The position numbers were made by a program, and so were the translations under genes. From contig DLMI01000048.1 of the NCBI GenBank assembly GCA_002478145.1, positions 1 to 25,916 on the forward strand: a stretch of DNA of 25,916 bases. Direction: 5' to 3'. Positions 14,865 to 22,177 of this stretch are shown here, one piece after another (within the stretch, counting starts at the first letter, position 1; each line of letters begins with the position of its first letter). The stretch comes from Acidobacteria bacterium UBA7540. GTDB lineage: Bacteria; Acidobacteriota; Terriglobia; UBA7540. The notes below the pieces were generated by a model, which saw only the letters and a program-made list of their open reading frames with translations, was not told where the DNA came from and did no database searches.

Positions 14865-16217
14865 TTATCGTTGCGTAAAGTCGTCTGTGTAGGTGGCGAA
14901 TTCCGGATAGGCGCCGGCGCCCAACTCATACAAGTCCATGCCTTGCCGCTCGCCCTCTGCTGGCACGCGTTGCGGGTAAAACCGGTTCAGAAGCCAGTTC
15001 AGGCAGTAGGTCAGCGGCAATACAAAGCCGAGCAGTGTGGCGACGCCCACAAGCTGCGCTACGAGCTGGTTTGAATCGCTGCTTCCCGACCAACTCGAAG
15101 GGCCGCTGACCACATTCAGCACACGGCTGGGGAGGTGAGCGAAAAAGCCCAGTGCCAGGATCCCCCAAATGCCGGCTACTGCGTGCACCGAAATCGCCCC
15201 TCCGGGGTCGTCCACTGCCATCCGCAATTCGAACCATTCCACCGCGAAGATGACCAGAGTGCCAGCAACCAGACCGATCACGATCGCCGCCGTCGGCGTG
15301 ATGAAGGCACAAGCAGCGCTGCTGGCCACCAACCCGCCAATCCAGCCATTGGCGCTGAGCGAGGCATCCGGTTTGCCGAAGCGGATGCCCGTGATCACCG
15401 CAGCCATTAAGGCAGACGAGGCAGCGGCAAGCGTGGTATTGACTGCAATAAGGACGGTGCGTCCGGGTTCGGCGCCGGTGAATAGCATGGCGCCGGCGCA
15501 ATTCAGCCCCAACCAGCCCAGCAAGGCGAGCAGACAGGCGAACAGAACGAGGACGGCGTTGTGGCCGGGGATGGCAGTCGGCATGCCTTCGAGCGAGTAC
15601 TTGCCCCGGCGAGGGCCTAAGATCCAGGAAATGGCCAAGGCGGTCAGGCCACCCACCACTTGAATCGAGCTAGCTCCCCCGGCATCCACAAAGCCGCGGC
15701 CAAGCCCGTAGTTGACGCCGAGTTGCGCCAGCCAACCTCCGCCCCAGACCCAGTGCGCGAATAATGGATAGGTCAAGCCGGCCAGGAGGGCCGTGGAAAG
15801 ACAGCAGGCACGCAATCGCCAGCGGTCGGCTCCGGCGCCCAGCGGGATCAGCGCCGCCAGCCCAACGCTGAGCATTTGCAGCCATGCCGCCAGCGAGGCG
15901 GGGGAGCCGTCGAGTGGCAACCCGCGTAAAAAAAGTGGTTCGGCCGCGATCCAATTCCATTCCTTGCCGGCCACGGTGAACACGTGCGCCGGCCGTCCGA
16001 TGAACCCTTGCCAGGCGAACCCGCAGATGACATACACTAGGGCTGCGACCGCCATGACACACAGCGAAGCCAGCATCGAGTGAGCCGCGCTGCGCGAGCG
16101 GCCCAACCCGGTATTGACAAACGAAAGCCCGGCCCCGGCAAAAGGCACCAGAAGAATGCAGAGAATGCAGAGTGCCATCGCTGTTTCAGAGAGCGCAGGA
16201 ACAGACAGAGCCGTCAC
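14865..16217 (-). CDS. divergent ammonium transporter (Amt/Mep/Rh family)
   Basis: A 450-residue polytopic membrane protein with about 11 helices. Amt landmarks are FAHWVWGGGWLAQLG (about 153-167), the P-x-HN motif IPGHNAVLVL (about 216-225), GWLGLNCAGAML, VDDPGGAISVHAVAGIWG with second pore His345, and the C-terminal tail GMDLYELGAGAYPEF. The segment FVDAGGASSIQVVGG aligns without gaps to the family's D-x7-H: Asp178 is kept, but the first twin histidine is Gln186 (codon 15662-15660). The Phe gate region (WLQMLSVGLAAL) is also atypical. It may conduct ammonium differently, act as a sensor or carry something else. GTG at 16217 has GGAG at good spacing and overlaps the stop of the upstream 59-residue gene by 4 nt. 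No glnK lies beside it. Confidence 0.88.
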   Translation of the reverse strand: MTALSVPALSETAMALCILCILLVPFAGAGLSFVNTGLGRSRSAAHSMLASLCVMAVAALVYVICGFAWQGFIGRPAHVFTVAGKEWNWIAAEPLFLRGLPLDGSPASLAAWLQMLSVGLAALIPLGAGADRWRLRACCLSTALLAGLTYPLFAHWVWGGGWLAQLGVNYGLGRGFVDAGGASSIQVVGGLTALAISWILGPRRGKYSLEGMPTAIPGHNAVLVLFACLLALLGWLGLNCAGAMLFTGAEPGRTVLIAVNTTLAAASSALMAAVITGIRFGKPDASLSANGWIGGLVASSAACAFITPTAAIVIGLVAGTLVIFAVEWFELRMAVDDPGGAISVHAVAGIWGILALGFFAHLPSRVLNVVSGPSSWSGSSDSNQLVAQLVGVATLLGFVLPLTYCLNWLLNRFYPQRVPAEGERQGMDLYELGAGAYPEFATYTDDFTQR

Positions 16218-16393
16218 CCCCTTTCTCCCCGCAGCAGCAGGTGGGAGCGGACGACCAGGACCAGCCCCATCACCTCCACGCCCATGCCGGCCAGAACGAA
16301 GCAGCCTCGGGGCAGTGCTGACGCAAGAAGCACCACCGCGCTCAGGACAATCCCCCATCCCGCCGGCAGTAACAGGAATCCTGCGAGTTTCAT
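16214..16393 (-). CDS. 59-residue two-helix membrane protein coupled to the Amt homologue
   Basis: The open frame starts MKLAGFLLLPAGWGIVLSAV and ends LVVRSHLLLRGERG. Two hydrophobic helices (about 4-25 and 32-49) are separated by PRGC. A GAGG site lies 8 nt upstream of the ATG. Its TGA overlaps the transporter's GTG in the sequence GTGA, a classic translational-coupling overlap. This makes both genes' starts credible. No family is recognised; it could be an accessory or assembly subunit of the transporter. A CCAGGG/CCCTGG hairpin with a 13-nt loop lies about 25 nt upstream in the leader. Confidence 0.72.
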   Translation of the reverse strand: MKLAGFLLLPAGWGIVLSAVVLLASALPRGCFVLAGMGVEVMGLVLVVRSHLLLRGERG

Positions 16394-16601
16394 GCGATAA
16401 TCCTCGGGCCAGGGTGGGTCTGATCAGCCCTGGCTATTGTCTTTGCTTCGGTTGACACCGTAGAGTCCGTGCCCTCGACGGGAACACGAGGAGGAACCCC
16501 GAGCGGGCGCCCGGCTCGACCGCTAACTCGACCTTCAGCGTAGTGCTCGCGGCGGAGAGCGTCCAATCATTTTTTTCTATGGTGCTGATACTACTTTCAG
16601 G

Positions 16602-16712
16602 TCTGTCATGCTGATCCCGCCCTGCGGGAGAAGCATCGCGGCATTTTTCCGCACTGTTTGAGCTTACAAATGCGGGGATTCTTCGTCCGCCGCGGCGGAC
16701 TCAGAATGACAG
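16602..16712. repeat. dispersed inverted-repeat element, copy 1
   Basis: The left arm (16602-16637; CTGTCATGCTGA, CCCGC-loop-GCGGG, AAGCATC) is an imperfect reverse complement of the right arm (16677-16712; GATTCTTCG ... CTCAGAATGACAGG). The unit resembles the 'TGTCATTCTGAG...GAAGAATC' sequences scattered in many soil bacterial genomes. A partial second copy lies at 19020-19077. Confidence 0.7.
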
Positions 16713-16906
16713 GCGGTGGCGTTTTCCTCTACGAATGACGGACAATCCGTATGAGAACCGAAATGTAATCGGCCGCCACAAAAGAGGAAACTTTCTTCAC
16801 CGGGAAAACCCGTATCCAAGCTTTTGACCCATAACCTCACCATGGGCAGGATATTCCCTCACCCTTCTGCGTAGGAACGACGATTCGTTCGCCAACCTTT
16901 GTTTAT

Positions 16907-16949
16907 GGCCGCGAAAAATCCTGCTTGGCCAAGGGATTTTTATGCGGCC
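16907..16949. promoter_or_regulatory. 43-bp interrupted palindrome upstream of the phosphatase promoter
   Basis: GGCCGC (16907-16912) pairs with GCGGCC (16944-16949), and AAAAATCC (16914-16921) with GGATTTTT (16934-16941). The centre is the perfect 10-bp palindrome CTTGGCCAAG (16924-16933). It ends 16 bp before a TTGACC box, which suits a protein-binding operator; it would also fold strongly in RNA. Confidence 0.5.
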
Positions 16950-16965
16950 TACAAAATCTTATTGT

Positions 16966-16994
16966 TTGACCTCTTATACTTAGTCTCGTAAGGT
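16966..16994 (+). promoter_or_regulatory. candidate promoter of the phosphatase-kinase pair
   Basis: TTGACC (16966-16971), a 17-nt spacer and TAAGGT (16989-16994). The -10 is poor; an alternative TATACT lies within the spacer. Position, 66 nt before the ATG, is suitable. Confidence 0.35.
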
Positions 16995-17059
16995 TATCTT
17001 GCTGGCCATTACCCGCCGGGCGCATGCCAGCCCGTTTTTCTTCACGGGGGTAAGGTACA

Positions 17060-17938
17060 ATGATCCAAGCACATCGGGGACTGACCGCCGAGGACAGCGG
17101 CAGTATTGCCGAGAGGCGCGGCCCCCTGGAAACTTCCATGCTGGATGTGGAGTTCGCGCATCTATCCGATTGCGGGCGAGTTCGTGGACACAACGAGGAT
17201 TATCTTGGCTACGTGATCCCCGCGACACCGGCGCAGGTGAGGACTCATGGCTGGCTGTTTGCCCTGGCCGACGGAGTCGGCGGACAGGAGCGGGGCGAGG
17301 TTGCTTCTCGTACCGCCGTGGAGAGGCTGCTCGCCGGCTTCCGTGCAGCCGCCGGAGGAGAAGCGCACACTGCGTTACTACCGCGTCTGGTGCAGGAAGC
17401 CAACCTGCTTGTCTACGAGACGGGAAGGGCTGCGAGCGCGGGTGGCGTCCCCATGGCAACCACCCTCGTGGCTTGCGGTCTGCGGTTCGATCGCGTCGTG
17501 GTAGCTCATGTGGGCGATTCGCGCTGTTATCTCATCCGGCGCGGTCAGGCCAAGGTGCTTACACGCGATCACACGGTCGCCAGCGAGCACGCGCGCCTGG
17601 GATTGCTTTCAGCACGGGAAGCCGCTGAAGCGCCGACCCGCCACCTGCTCACCCGGTCCTTGGGAACCGAACTGTTCGTGGGCGCGGAGACCAGCGATAA
17701 CCAAGTGCTGGCTGGCGATGTGCTTTTGCTTTGCTCCGACGGGCTGCATGGCGCCGTTCGCGCATCGGAAATGGCCCACCTCGTCGGCCATGGCGGGGAC
17801 TTGGACGCGGCGGGGCAGAAGCTGGTGGCTCTTGCCAATCAACGGGACGGCAGCGATAATATAAGCGTGCTGCTCATCCGCGTTCGGAGCGTCGAACGCG
17901 TGGGCATGTACCGGGGGCGACCTTACAGGCTTCGCTGA
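17060..17938 (+). CDS. PP2C-type (PPM) serine/threonine protein phosphatase
   Basis: A 292-residue cytosolic metal-dependent phosphatase. Motifs in order: SDCGRVRGHNEDYLG (36-50) with metal ligand Asp47, ALADGVGG with Asp71 and Gly72, MATTLVAC (132-139), AHVGDSRCYLIR (149-160), RDH (169-171), LLCSDGLHG (224-231) with Asp227, and SDNISVLLIRV (265-275) with Asp266. All metal-binding aspartates of the family are present. It removes phosphate from Ser/Thr, presumably reversing the kinase encoded 45 nt downstream. AAGG precedes the ATG; about 26 extra residues before MLDVEFAHLSD are outside the domain, so a start at 17138 is an alternative. The length is somewhat above that of minimal bacterial PP2Cs. 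Confidence 0.94.
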   Translation: MIQAHRGLTAEDSGSIAERRGPLETSMLDVEFAHLSDCGRVRGHNEDYLGYVIPATPAQVRTHGWLFALADGVGGQERGEVASRTAVERLLAGFRAAAGGEAHTALLPRLVQEANLLVYETGRAASAGGVPMATTLVACGLRFDRVVVAHVGDSRCYLIRRGQAKVLTRDHTVASEHARLGLLSAREAAEAPTRHLLTRSLGTELFVGAETSDNQVLAGDVLLLCSDGLHGAVRASEMAHLVGHGGDLDAAGQKLVALANQRDGSDNISVLLIRVRSVERVGMYRGRPYRLR

Positions 17939-17982
17939 TTCAGGGCTCGCCGCCGGCCTTGCGCCGCTCAGCCGCGCTGCCA

Positions 17983-18954
17983 ATGACTCCACTCCATCCT
18001 GGCGATCAACTCGATCACTACCGCATTGAAAGCGTCGCTGCACGCAGCGGCATGGCCTCGATCTTTCGCGGCACGGATTTGCGCACCGGACGCCCGGTCG
18101 CTATCAAGGTCCCGCATCCCGAGATGGAGTGCGACCCGGTTTTCTTCGACCGCTTTAATCGCGAGCAAGAAGTTGGCAAGAAGCTGGATCACCCCGGCGT
18201 AATGAAGGTGCTAAGTGAGGATGGCCGTAGCCGCGTCTACATGGTCATGGAGTGGGTGGAGGGGCGGCTGTTGCGTCAAATCCTCAATGAGCAGCGGCAG
18301 CTTCCATCCGAGCGCGTGGTGCGGATCACACGCAAGATTTGCGAGGCGCTGGAGTACATTCACAGCCAGGGGGTCGTACACCGCGATCTGAAGCCGGAAA
18401 ACATCATGATCGACGCGGAAGACAACATCAAGCTCATTGACTTCGGCATCGCGGCCCACATTGGAGCGCGGCGGCTGACTTTCGCCAAGTTCACACAGAC
18501 TATGGGAACGCCCGACTACATCTCCCCCGAACAGGTCAAAGGCAAACGCGGCGATGCGCGCAGCGACATCTACGCTTTGGGAGTCATGCTTTACGAAATG
18601 CTCACCGGGAAGGTGCCGTTCACCGGGCCCAATGCCTTCATCATCATGAACGACCGGCTGCTGAACAACCCCATCCCGCCGCGCGAAATCGATCCCACCG
18701 TCTCCCCCCAGTTGCAGGAAATCATCTATCGCGCCCTGGAACGCGACCCCAAGAACCGCTACGCCACAGCCCGCGAATTTGCCTGGGACCTCGAGCATCA
18801 AGACCAGGTCGGAGTGGCTGACCGCCCGGAGCTGAGGGACTGGAAACGGCGGCGCTCGCCGTGGCCGAGAAGAATCTTCTTTTATGTGATGCTGGCGCTG
18901 ATTCCGGTGATCATTTTTGGTTTGCTGCTTTACGTGGCGCGGTACTCCCACTGA
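17983..18954 (+). CDS. tail-anchored Hanks-type serine/threonine protein kinase
   Basis: A 323-residue kinase. Catalytic Lys42 (VAIKVPH), HRDLKPENIMID (133-144) with Asp135, IDFGIAA (152-158) with Asp153, GTPDYISPEQ (175-184) and DARSDIYALGVMLYEMLTG (191-209) are intact. The nucleotide loop is unusual: VAARSGMASIFRG (18-30) instead of GxGGMGxVY, losing two of three glycines. A basic stretch (RRRSPWPRR) precedes one C-terminal transmembrane helix (about 298-318), and only a few residues follow, so there is no external sensor domain. The ATG at 17983 starts just before the domain; a TTG at 17959 is possible. Cotranscription with the PP2C gene 45 nt upstream is likely. Substrates unknown. Confidence 0.93.
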   Translation: MTPLHPGDQLDHYRIESVAARSGMASIFRGTDLRTGRPVAIKVPHPEMECDPVFFDRFNREQEVGKKLDHPGVMKVLSEDGRSRVYMVMEWVEGRLLRQILNEQRQLPSERVVRITRKICEALEYIHSQGVVHRDLKPENIMIDAEDNIKLIDFGIAAHIGARRLTFAKFTQTMGTPDYISPEQVKGKRGDARSDIYALGVMLYEMLTGKVPFTGPNAFIIMNDRLLNNPIPPREIDPTVSPQLQEIIYRALERDPKNRYATAREFAWDLEHQDQVGVADRPELRDWKRRRSPWPRRIFFYVMLALIPVIIFGLLLYVARYSH

Positions 18955-18957
18955 GCC

Positions 18958-19006
18958 GGAAAGCGGAAACTCGAAAGTGGAAAATGGAAAGTGGAAACTG
19001 GAAACC
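18958..19006. repeat. heptanucleotide array D (ggaaaNN)
   Basis: Seven consecutive 7-nt units of ggaaaNN type (ggaaagc, ggaaact, cgaaagt, ggaaaat, ggaaagt, ggaaact, ggaaacc) start 4 nt after the kinase stop. It is purine-rich on this strand and, unlike arrays B, C and E, has no inverted partner nearby. Confidence 0.8.
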
Positions 19007-19019
19007 CACAATCTGCCTA

Positions 19020-19077
19020 CTGTCGTGCTGATCCCGCTTTGCGGGAGAGGCATCCCCTTTTCGTGGTATTGGGGATG
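19020..19077. repeat. dispersed inverted-repeat element, partial copy 2
   Basis: CTGTCGTGCTGATCCCGC and GCGGGAGAGGCATC match the left arm of the element at 16602 with few changes. They include the CCCGC-TTT-GCGGG hairpin. CATCCCC (19051-19057) then pairs with GGGGATG (19071-19077). The right arm of copy 1 is not present. Confidence 0.65.
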
Positions 19078-19149
19078 GCCTTCCTTGAGACAGGTTAAGA
19101 TTGAGGTCTACGCTTGCAGGGGGGCTTTACATAAGGTGTAATAGACTGC

Positions 19150-20469
19150 ATGGACGCGAAGGGGCAAGCCGCCATTGAAATTCTGAAAAGGTTACGCGGG
19201 GAGGGTTTTCAAGCGTTCCTGGTGGGCGGCTGTGTGCGCGACCTGGTGATGGGCTTCGTTCCCAAGGACTATGACATCTCGACCGACGCTGCTCCGGGGC
19301 AGGTGGTGCAGCTTTTTCCGGAAAGCCTGACGGTAGGGGCTCAATTCGGCGTGGTGATTGTGCCGCGCGAAGAAGGCAACGTGGAAGTGGCGACTTTCCG
19401 CAGTGATGGACGCTACACCGACGGGCGGCATCCGAGTCAAGTCCGGTACGCAAAAACTCCGCAGCAAGACGTCTTGCGACGCGACTTCACCGTTAACGGC
19501 CTTCTTTACGATCCGCTGAAGGAGGAGGTACTCGATTACGTGAGCGGGCAGGCGGATATCCGCGCGCGTCGTCTCCGCACCATCGGCGACCCTTATGAGC
19601 GCTTCAGTGAAGACCGCCTGCGAATGCTGCGCGCGGTGCGTTTTGCGGCGCGGCTGAAATTCACCCTGGATGCTGCGACGGAGGAAGCTATACGGAAACA
19701 GGCGGCGGAGATCCGCCAGGTGAGCGCCGAGCGGGTGCGGGACGAAATCCTGAAGATCCTCACCGAGGGGCAGGCCCGGCAGGGTTTCGAACTCCTGGAT
19801 GTGACGGGTTTGCTTCAGGAGGTGCTGCCGGAAATCAAGCGCCTGCAAGGGGTGGCCCAGCCCGCGGAGTTCCATCCCGAGGGGGATGTGTGGGTGCATA
19901 CGATGATGATGCTGGAGGGCCTGCGCTCGCCCACCCCGACGCTGGCTTTGGGAGTGCTCCTCCACGACGTGGGCAAGCCGCCTACATTTTCCGTCCGCGA
20001 ACGCATCCGGTTCGATAACCACGTGGAAGTAGGAGCAAAGATGGCGGAGGAGATTTGCAGTCGCCTGCGGCTTTCCTCGCGCCAGACGGAACAAGTGGTC
20101 GAACTGGTGAGGCACCACCTGCGCTTCAAGGATTTTCCACGCATGCGGCGCTCCACCCAGGTTCGTTTCCTGCGCCTGCCTGGATTTGAGGAACACCTCG
20201 AGTTGCACCGGCTGGACTGCCTGGCGAGCCATGGCGATTTAAGCACTTATGAAATGGCGAAGCGTCTGCTGGAGGAGATACCCGCCGAGGAAATCCGACC
20301 GGCGCCGCTCCTGCGGGGCGACGACCTGATTGCCCAAGGGTACTCGCCAGGGCCGATTTTTAAGGAAATCCTTCAGGCGGTCGAAGATGCGCAATTGGAC
20401 GGCAAGATACACACCCCCGCCGAGGCGCTAGGCCTGGTGGTAGAGCGGTTTCCCCCTTCCCGCCCCTAG
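19150..20469 (+). CDS. CCA tRNA nucleotidyltransferase / poly(A) polymerase family protein with HD domain
   Basis: A 439-residue class II nucleotidyltransferase. The head has FLVGGCVRDLVMG (24-35) and the catalytic DYD (40-42) in PKDYDIST. RRDFTVNGLLYD (110-121) and RFSEDRLRMLRAVRFAARL (151-169) are the base- and RNA-handling motifs of the tRNA nucleotidyltransferase/PcnB family. The C-terminal half carries an HD phosphohydrolase domain (His250; LLHDVGKPP 270-278). This combination fits enzymes that build or repair the tRNA CCA end; a poly(A) polymerase role cannot be ruled out. The tRNA-Glu in this window encodes its own CCA, so repair rather than synthesis would apply to it. The ATG has a distant AAGGTG. 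Flanked by repeat-rich spacers, so probably transcribed alone. Confidence 0.92.
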   Translation: MDAKGQAAIEILKRLRGEGFQAFLVGGCVRDLVMGFVPKDYDISTDAAPGQVVQLFPESLTVGAQFGVVIVPREEGNVEVATFRSDGRYTDGRHPSQVRYAKTPQQDVLRRDFTVNGLLYDPLKEEVLDYVSGQADIRARRLRTIGDPYERFSEDRLRMLRAVRFAARLKFTLDAATEEAIRKQAAEIRQVSAERVRDEILKILTEGQARQGFELLDVTGLLQEVLPEIKRLQGVAQPAEFHPEGDVWVHTMMMLEGLRSPTPTLALGVLLHDVGKPPTFSVRERIRFDNHVEVGAKMAEEICSRLRLSSRQTEQVVELVRHHLRFKDFPRMRRSTQVRFLRLPGFEEHLELHRLDCLASHGDLSTYEMAKRLLEEIPAEEIRPAPLLRGDDLIAQGYSPGPIFKEILQAVEDAQLDGKIHTPAEALGLVVERFPPSRP

Positions 20470-20470
20470 A

Positions 20471-20592
20471 AAAGCAGCCGTCAGCCATCAGCGGTCAGCC
20501 ATCAGCAATCAGCAGGAAGCGAATGGAGTGATTCCAGGAACTGAGAACTGAGAACTCATAGCTGAGAGCTGATAGCTGATAGCTGACCGCTG
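20471..20592. repeat. heptanucleotide array pair E, inverted
   Basis: Array 1 (20471-20519) has seven units ending TCAG (ccgtcag, ccatcag, cggtcag, ccatcag, caatcag). Array 2 (20538-20586) has seven units of the complementary NNNCTGA type (gaactga twice, tagctga three times). 20489-20499 and 20582-20592 are an 11-bp perfect inverted pair, and the pairing continues with the 7-nt periodic variation. It begins 2 nt after the upstream stop codon. The remainder to 20726 shows no clear signal. Confidence 0.85.
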
Positions 20593-20726
20593 CTTTCTGT
20601 GGGCGGACCGGCAAAGGGCTTGACGTGAGGCTGGAAACCTGCAAGCGTTAACCCTTGGAGACGAACTAGACTTTTCCTTGCCCGCAAGCATCGAAAGGTC
20701 TAAGGGCTTTTGGGAGGATTCGAGAA

Positions 20727-21698
20727 ATGAACATGAGGCTAACCATGAAAATGACCTATTTGCTCGGCATTCTAGCTGTGACGCTTGTGGCGTTGCCTGG
20801 GGCGGCCCCGGCACAAGACCTGGTAAAGGAAGCCCTAAGCGGATTTCCGACTCAGACGATTCGGCTGGAATTCTCAAGCCCCGCGAAGCTGCGGGGCCTT
20901 CCCAATTACGCGAGTCTCCGCACAAGGTACGTGGGGCCGAGACTGCGCAAGCTTGTTGATGAGCTTGGGCAACTCGGCATCCGCGAAGAGGACATCTCAG
21001 GTCTGGTTCTCGGCTGGCAGCCCGGAAGCGCAGAAATGGGATTGTACGGCTTTGCCACCGGCCGCTTTAGCGCCCAAGCGATAACGCAAAGCGCTGAGCA
21101 GCGGAACATGGCGGCCACGCCGGTGGCAGGGAAGCCAGCCTACTGCCTCGAGGCGGGGTTGGCGGGGACATGCGTCGTGGTGCTCCAGGATTCCCTCGGA
21201 GCGTTTGGTTCCCTGACGGCGCTTACTTCCATGCTGGAAGCGCGCGAGGGCCAGGTTCCCAGTCTTAGCTCTGACAACCGCTTTCCAAGTCTCGTGGCCG
21301 GCGCGAACAAGGACGCGCCGATCTGGGGCGTGGCCGTGGGTTCTGCGGTGGCGGATTGGTTCCGAGGTTGGATGCCCAACCAGGGGAACATCAAAATGGA
21401 CTGGAGTAAGGTTTTCGGAGACGTCAACTCCCTTACCTACAGTGTGGCAGCCGGTGACGACGTCACCCTGGGCTTGAAGATGGACTGCAAGTCTTCGGAG
21501 TCTGCCGCCAGCTTGCGGCAGGTCCTGGAGGGATTGAAATTGGTTCAGAAAATCGCGTGGGACAGCCAAAATCCGGGCAAGCCGAATCCTTACCAGGCGA
21601 TGGATGTAGGACTAGAAAGCAACCAGGTTTCTCTGAAGCTCACCACGGGGTATTCGGAGCTGGAGCTCGCCAGCGGAGCTGCGGGAACGGCGAATTAA
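20727..21698 (+). CDS. exported protein of unknown function
   Basis: A 323-residue protein with a signal peptide (MRLTMKMTYLLGILAVTLVA, cleavage near APAQ at about residue 30). The mature part is mixed alpha/beta with no motif I recognise. Visible features are an early helical charged stretch (RPRLRKLVDELGQLGIREED type, about 70-92), two cysteines about 9 residues apart in YCLEAGLAGTCVVVLQD (possible disulfide), and a C-terminal region of alternating hydrophobics. GGGAGG lies 9 nt before the ATG, so the start is well supported. It stands alone between a heptad-repeat hairpin and a predicted terminator. A relation to substrate-free periplasmic or surface proteins cannot be tested by eye. Confidence 0.75.
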   Translation: MNMRLTMKMTYLLGILAVTLVALPGAAPAQDLVKEALSGFPTQTIRLEFSSPAKLRGLPNYASLRTRYVGPRLRKLVDELGQLGIREEDISGLVLGWQPGSAEMGLYGFATGRFSAQAITQSAEQRNMAATPVAGKPAYCLEAGLAGTCVVVLQDSLGAFGSLTALTSMLEAREGQVPSLSSDNRFPSLVAGANKDAPIWGVAVGSAVADWFRGWMPNQGNIKMDWSKVFGDVNSLTYSVAAGDDVTLGLKMDCKSSESAASLRQVLEGLKLVQKIAWDSQNPGKPNPYQAMDVGLESNQVSLKLTTGYSELELASGAAGTAN

Positions 21699-22148
21699 GC
21701 GGGCGGTTCCCGGCGGTCGAAGGTCAGGCCTTTAGCCCTGCCGTACACTGGCCCCTCCCTCCTCCCCATGGTAGAGGGGCTGAGGTGCGCGCCTTCGCCG
21801 CGTCCTCTTTAACCTCTACGGGAGGACTTCATGAGCCCTCGTTAGGGTCTCATCCTTTTGCTACTTACCATTACTGGGTTTGGCTACCCTATCCAGTCGG
21901 GCGGTTCCTCAGGCGTTCAGATGGGCAAAAACACATCCTCACAGGTTCCTTAGGGGCGAACTTCCACATGACTTCATCTCCCAGCCCCCAAAACAGTACG
22001 AAAGTGCTACAAAGACCGAAAATTCCCGAGGGTGGTTTATGTTGTGGTGTTATCCCTACAAAAACGCAAGATAATGTACAAACCGGGGCGAAACCTCTGA
22101 AAAAGCCTAAGAACTTTCTAAGAAACCCCCACAACTTTGGAAAACCGC
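21699..22148. other. 450-nt spacer upstream of the pil cluster
   Basis: Apart from a GCCCCTC/GAGGGGC stem (21751-21780) and the terminator listed separately, I see no gene. The part from about 21960 on is visibly A-rich compared with the flanking genes, and short frames there have no ribosome site. It may be an upstream control region for the strong promoter that follows. Confidence 0.45.
21831..21859 (+). terminator. predicted intrinsic terminator of the exported-protein gene
   Basis: ATGAG-CCCT (21831-21839), loop CGTT, then AGGG-T-CTCAT (21844-21852), followed by CCTTTTG. Nine base pairs with one bulge and a short T-run, about 130 nt after the stop. Confidence 0.5.
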
Positions 22149-22177
22149 TTGACAACCCCCAGCCCCAAGGGTATATG
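22149..22177 (+). promoter_or_regulatory. near-consensus sigma70-type promoter of the HTH-pilMNOPQ unit
   Basis: A perfect TTGACA (22149-22154), an exact 17-nt spacer and TATATG (22172-22177). It gives a leader of roughly 85 nt to the HTH gene's ATG. The best promoter match in the window. Confidence 0.65.

Larger units (their letters stand above)
16394..17059. other. 666-nt divergent spacer with repeats and regulatory palindrome
   Basis: The spacer separates the minus-strand transporter unit from the plus-strand phosphatase and kinase. It holds a leader hairpin (CCAGGG/CCCTGG), an inverted-repeat element at 16602-16712, a long interrupted palindrome at 16907-16949 and a candidate promoter at 16966-16994. 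I see no coding sequence. Confidence 0.6.

Noticed and set aside
14574..14878. Overlapping short frames on both strands
   Set aside because: No ribosome sites, low-complexity basic translations, and the interval contains a hairpin instead.
18211..19053. Minus-strand open frame of 280 codons
   Set aside because: Antisense to the kinase gene, with a start that runs through heptad array D and the second dispersed-repeat copy; no start signal or family signature.
19192..20232. Minus-strand open frame of 346 codons
   Set aside because: Antisense to the CCA-adding enzyme gene; no recognisable protein features.
20471..20592. Possible CRISPR array
   Set aside because: Units are 7 nt with no spacers and no cas genes nearby; it is a tandem heptad repeat.
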